Source of the DNA: Rebecca billardiae RCC1528
Taxonomy: Eukaryota; Haptophyta
Assembly: GCA_965240325.2 (NCBI GenBank)
Contig: OZ251244.1
Span: 496,001 to 560,000 of the forward strand
Length of the DNA stretch: 64,000 nt
Direction of reading: 5' to 3'
Shown here: positions 62,267 to 64,000 of the stretch, piece by piece
Layout: every line of letters starts with the position of its first letter
Numbering within the stretch: position 1 is the stretch's first letter
Position numbers and translations under genes: made by a program
The notes under the pieces: generated by a model
Database searches by the model: none
Told to the model about the DNA's origin: nothing
Seen by the model: only the letters and a program-made list of their open reading frames with translations

Positions 62267-63347
62267 GCCCGCGCCGGACGACGACGCGGGCAGCGGCGGC
62301 GCGCGCGCGCGCGTGTCGCCGCCGTCCTCCCCTGAGCCCTCGCCAAAGCCCCCGGCCGCGCGCGCGCCCGGCCGCGCCGCGCGCGCCTCCCGCCCCTCGC
62401 TCCCCGAGTCGATGCTCTCCTCTGCGCGCCTCTCCGCGCGCGCGTCGGTGCACTCGACGCCCGAGTCGGTGCTCGACGAGCTGCCCGACGCGCAGCGGCA
62501 GCGCATCGCCTCGCTCGCCGACGCGGCGCAGATGCGCGCGGTGGTCGCGCGCGTGCGCGGCACGGGCGCTTACACGCTCTCCGCGCGCGAGCTCGAGGAG
62601 ATGTGGCGCGCGTTCAAGCGGTTCGACAAGGACGGGTCGGGCGAGCTGCAGGCGGCCGAGCTGCGCGCGCTGATGCGGAACCTGGGCATGCGGCTGAGCG
62701 CGCAGGAGGCGGAGCTGCTCGTGCGCCGCCTCGACACCGACCACACGGGCGCCATCGAGTTTGCAGAGCTGCTCGCGTGGTATTCGGACAACATGCACGT
62801 GCGTGGACGCACGCGCGGCTCGCGTGCTCGCGCGCCGCGGTGCGCGTGGCGTGGCGGGCGCGCGAGATCGCGAGCGCGACCCGCGCTCACGCCGTGCGCC
62901 GCTGCCCCGCCCCCGCCGCTGCGCGCCCCCTTCCCGCGCGTGCAGACGTACGAGCAGGCGGAGGCGGAGCGGCGCAAGAAGCGCTCGAGGCTGCGCGTGC
63001 TCTGGGAGGACAAGATGAAGCTGCCGCGCACCGCCAAGATCGTCATCGCGTGGGCCACGTGCTGGTGCCTGTACATCGGCGCCGCGTACCTCTCGGTCGT
63101 GTTTGCCGTGATGTTTGGCGAGCACGTCTTCTCGGCGCTGCTGCAGGCGTGGGGCCTGGCGCTCACGCAGACGTTCGTGGTGGACGAGCCGTTCATCATC
63201 TGGCTCTACCTGCTCATCCCGACGATCCTCGACGCGCTCACGTCCAACGACCTCGCCGCCGAGCTGCTCGCCAACTTCATCGCCTCGGGGCTGGGGCAGG
63301 CGCTGGCCGGCTGCTTCAACGTCGTCAAGGCCATTGGCGGCGGCTGA
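42312..63347 (+). CDS. giant Ser/Pro-rod, LRR, IPT, REJ/GPS membrane protein with EF-hands (~6,926 aa)
   Basis: The frame is open for 7,011 codons. Two in-frame introns are likely (48374-48481 and 62799-62945), leaving about 6,926 residues. Order by base: signal peptide (42312-42395); Cys-containing N-terminal segment; Ser/Pro rod 42640-47958; LRRs with N-S-L-x-G-x-(I/V/L)-P-T-E (48010-49215); second Ser/Pro rod 49272-49764; 17 copies of a ~95 aa domain (49770-54755); about five IPT/TIG-like domains (54760-56320); PKD-like and REJ domains (56690-58290), the latter with NRPPYGGGFFVTP and GWTDDREDLPLSYGFEY; GAIN-like region; EGF-like CNGRGACV...CFCDAPWYGPSC with ANGTAA repeats; GPS motif CHYWD...CACTHLTDF (59503-59630); first membrane helix 59758-59822; two more at 60301-60465; disordered basic region; EF-hand pair (FDKDGSGELQAAEL, LDTDHTGAIEFAEL; 62620-62790); two or three C-terminal membrane helices. 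REJ plus GPS recalls polycystin-1 and REJ receptors, but no PLAT domain is seen. Likely a self-cleaved adhesion or signalling protein at the cell surface. Confidence 0.85.
42640..47958 (+). repeat. 5.3 kb Ser/Pro-coding repeat tract with nested periodicities
   Basis: Encodes about 1,770 residues made almost only of SPPP, SPPPP and PPPPPPP blocks, with rare V, M, L, K, T, F, N and A. Between 43473 and 44410 the unit VPPPPSPPPPSPPPPSPPPP (60 bp) is repeated about sixteen times; 44500-46300 has longer units marked by KPPLPPPP and PPPPMPPPSPPP. Pherophorin- and extensin-type SPn motifs form rigid polyproline-II rods, and the prolines are usually hydroxylated and arabinosylated in algae. Confidence 0.95.
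48374..48481 (+). other. probable in-frame intron, 108 bp, within the LRR region
   Basis: The donor AT|GTGCGTGC and acceptor GCCCGCAG|G restore the LRR register (FEQM then LLRANSLVGSIPTEVGG). Translated, the interval is Arg/Ala/His-rich (GC)n-type sequence like other introns here. Its length is divisible by three, so the ORF stays open when it is retained. Confidence 0.8.
49770..54755 (+). repeat. 17 tandem copies of a ~95-residue domain (about 290 bp each)
   Basis: Each copy has the pattern V-(A/V)-G-V-A-E-x-(V/I)-x-F-x-G-x-G-(V/L)-x-x-G-D-x-A-x-W, a Cys, often YGG, then G-L-x-L-C-(Y/F)-x-F-x-x-E-P-x-x-L-Y. The first copy is degenerate and the last lacks the EP motif. A two-Cys beta-sandwich per repeat is inferred. 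I do not recognise the family. Copies 5-9 and 10-14 are related by a 1,440 bp duplication. Confidence 0.85.
62799..62945 (+). other. probable in-frame intron, 147 bp, between EF-hands and C-terminal membrane region
   Basis: Donor CAC|GTGCGTGG and acceptor GCGTGCAG|ACG, phase 0, length divisible by three. The removed peptide is Arg/Ala/Pro-rich and interrupts the junction between YSDNMH and TYEQAEAERRKKRSR. Confidence 0.8.
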
Positions 63348-63714
63348 GCTGGCAGCTAGGTAGTCGTGCCGGGCCGTGCCGGCGCCGGCGCGCCCTCGAA
63401 CTAACGTCAAAATAACCCCATTACATAAATATATATATATATATATGACCGCGTTCCGCGGTCTTTTTCCGTAGAACGAACGTAGTTCGGGGCCCGCGGT
63501 GCACCCTCCGTCGGCTGCGCTGTCTCAGTCTGACATGTGCCTAACAGTTCGCCTGAGCTGCCACCGCCAACTCAGTCACTGCCGCCCACCGGGCCGGCGG
63601 GCCGAGGACTGTCGCCGCGGGCCGCCGCGGGGACTAGCGGCCGGCGCGCGCGCGCAGGCAGGGCGAGAGGCGCTGGCGCGGCGCGAGCCGGCGCGTGCGC
63701 GCGAGCGGGCGCAC
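63348..63714. other. 3' flank of the giant gene with (TA)n and a hairpin plus T-run
   Basis: Short (TA)n at about 63428-63446, directly followed by the hairpin at 63447-63468. The last exon of the minus-strand edge gene probably ends in this interval: an acceptor GGCGGCAG|TGA would place a stop at once after its Gln codon, and GGTGGCAG|CTC would add ten residues. I cannot choose between them. Confidence 0.45.
63447..63468 (+). terminator. perfect 7 bp GC hairpin followed by five T
   Basis: Stem GACCGCG / CGCGGTC with loop TTC, then TTTTT, 100 bp past the stop codon. It has the form of a bacterial intrinsic terminator. In a nuclear gene it may be an RNA 3'-end structure, a Pol III stop, or chance. 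Confidence 0.4.
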
Positions 63715-64000
63715 CTGCTTGAGGTACTCGCCCTGCGCCATGCGCTCGACGACGGGCCGCTGGTCGCTCGTGCCGGCAGAGCGAGAGCGCGCGCCACTGC
63801 TGGCCCCGGCCTGCCGGCTGCGCAGCCTCGCACCGAGACCGACCGAGCGGAGCTCGGGGCGGTGGAACGAGGCGAGCGGCGCGTCGCGCCTGCCGCCGCG
63901 CGTGCGCGCCTGCTCCACCACGCCGCCGTGCTCGCCCGCCGCCTCCTCCGCCGCGTCGGCCTCGAAGACGGCGGCTGCCAGCGGCAGGCTGAGCCGCGCG
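63715..64000 (-). CDS. unidentified protein, internal fragment (runs off right edge)
   Basis: The minus-strand frame is open from 63999 to a GTGCGCC donor at 63713-63714 (CAG|GTGCGC). It encodes ~95 residues including LPLAAAVFEADAAEEAAGEH, then FHRPELRSVGLGARLRS, then an Arg/Ser/Gly linker and RPVVERMAQGEYLKQ. Codon use and the splice donor look like its neighbours. I do not recognise a domain; the segment looks partly disordered. Start and upstream exons lie outside the window. Confidence 0.5.

Noticed and set aside
56811-63410. 2,199-codon minus-strand ORF opposite the giant gene
   Set aside because: Arg/His/Ala-rich antisense shadow caused by about 75 percent GC. It has no domain and no splice logic; the plus strand has clear REJ, GPS and EF-hand motifs.

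Overview
The window is nuclear DNA from a very GC-rich unicellular eukaryote, most likely a microalga (haptophyte- or pelagophyte-like; I cannot fix the lineage). The evidence is short spliceosomal introns that nearly all start GTGCG and end GCGCAG and are packed with (GC)n, eukaryotic gene content (EAF, exportin-5, RCC2, GT31, GT47, trehalose-phosphate synthase-like), a giant hydroxyproline-rich-type surface protein, and EsV-1-7 repeats. There are no operons. Genes are often head to head with 60-260 bp between start codons.

Layout. 0-17 kb is gene-dense: a NELF-A-like fragment at the left edge (-), a four-finger C2H2 protein (+), an ELL-associated factor EAF (-) divergent from cytosolic-type prolyl-tRNA synthetase with an N-terminal editing domain (+), a Fringe-like GT31 (-) divergent from a single-domain CrcB/Fluc fluoride channel (+), and an EGF/exostosin GT47 protein (+). 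17.5-28.5 kb is an accessory region. It holds a 774 bp hAT-like element with an 8 bp target duplication, two almost identical sulfotransferase-like genes about 9 kb apart, a 2.5 kb Mutator-like foldback element with about 350 bp terminal inverted repeats and a 9 bp target duplication, a 2.9 kb stretch of lower GC without recognisable genes, a 900 bp palindrome, and an eight-repeat EsV-1-7 gene whose first 90 codons lie inside one arm of that palindrome. 29-42 kb carries three minus-strand genes: exportin-5, an RCC2 homologue and a CBM20-TPS-TPP protein.

42.3-63.3 kb is a single plus-strand gene of about 6,900 residues. In order it has a signal peptide, about 1,770 residues of Ser/Pro repeats, about 14 leucine-rich repeats, a second Ser/Pro rod, 17 copies of a roughly 95-residue domain, IPT/TIG domains, PKD/REJ-like domains, an EGF-like module, a GPS autoproteolysis motif, transmembrane segments and EF-hands. 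A partial minus-strand gene runs off the right edge.

The observations I rate highest are: the giant REJ/GPS cell-surface protein; the starch-binding TPS-TPP that has lost catalytic residues in both enzyme domains; an intron in that same gene that looks newly made by tandem duplication; the chimeric EsV-1-7 gene; and two non-autonomous transposons with intact target-site duplications. All exon maps come from reading frame continuity and splice motifs by eye, and all family calls come from motif recognition without searches.
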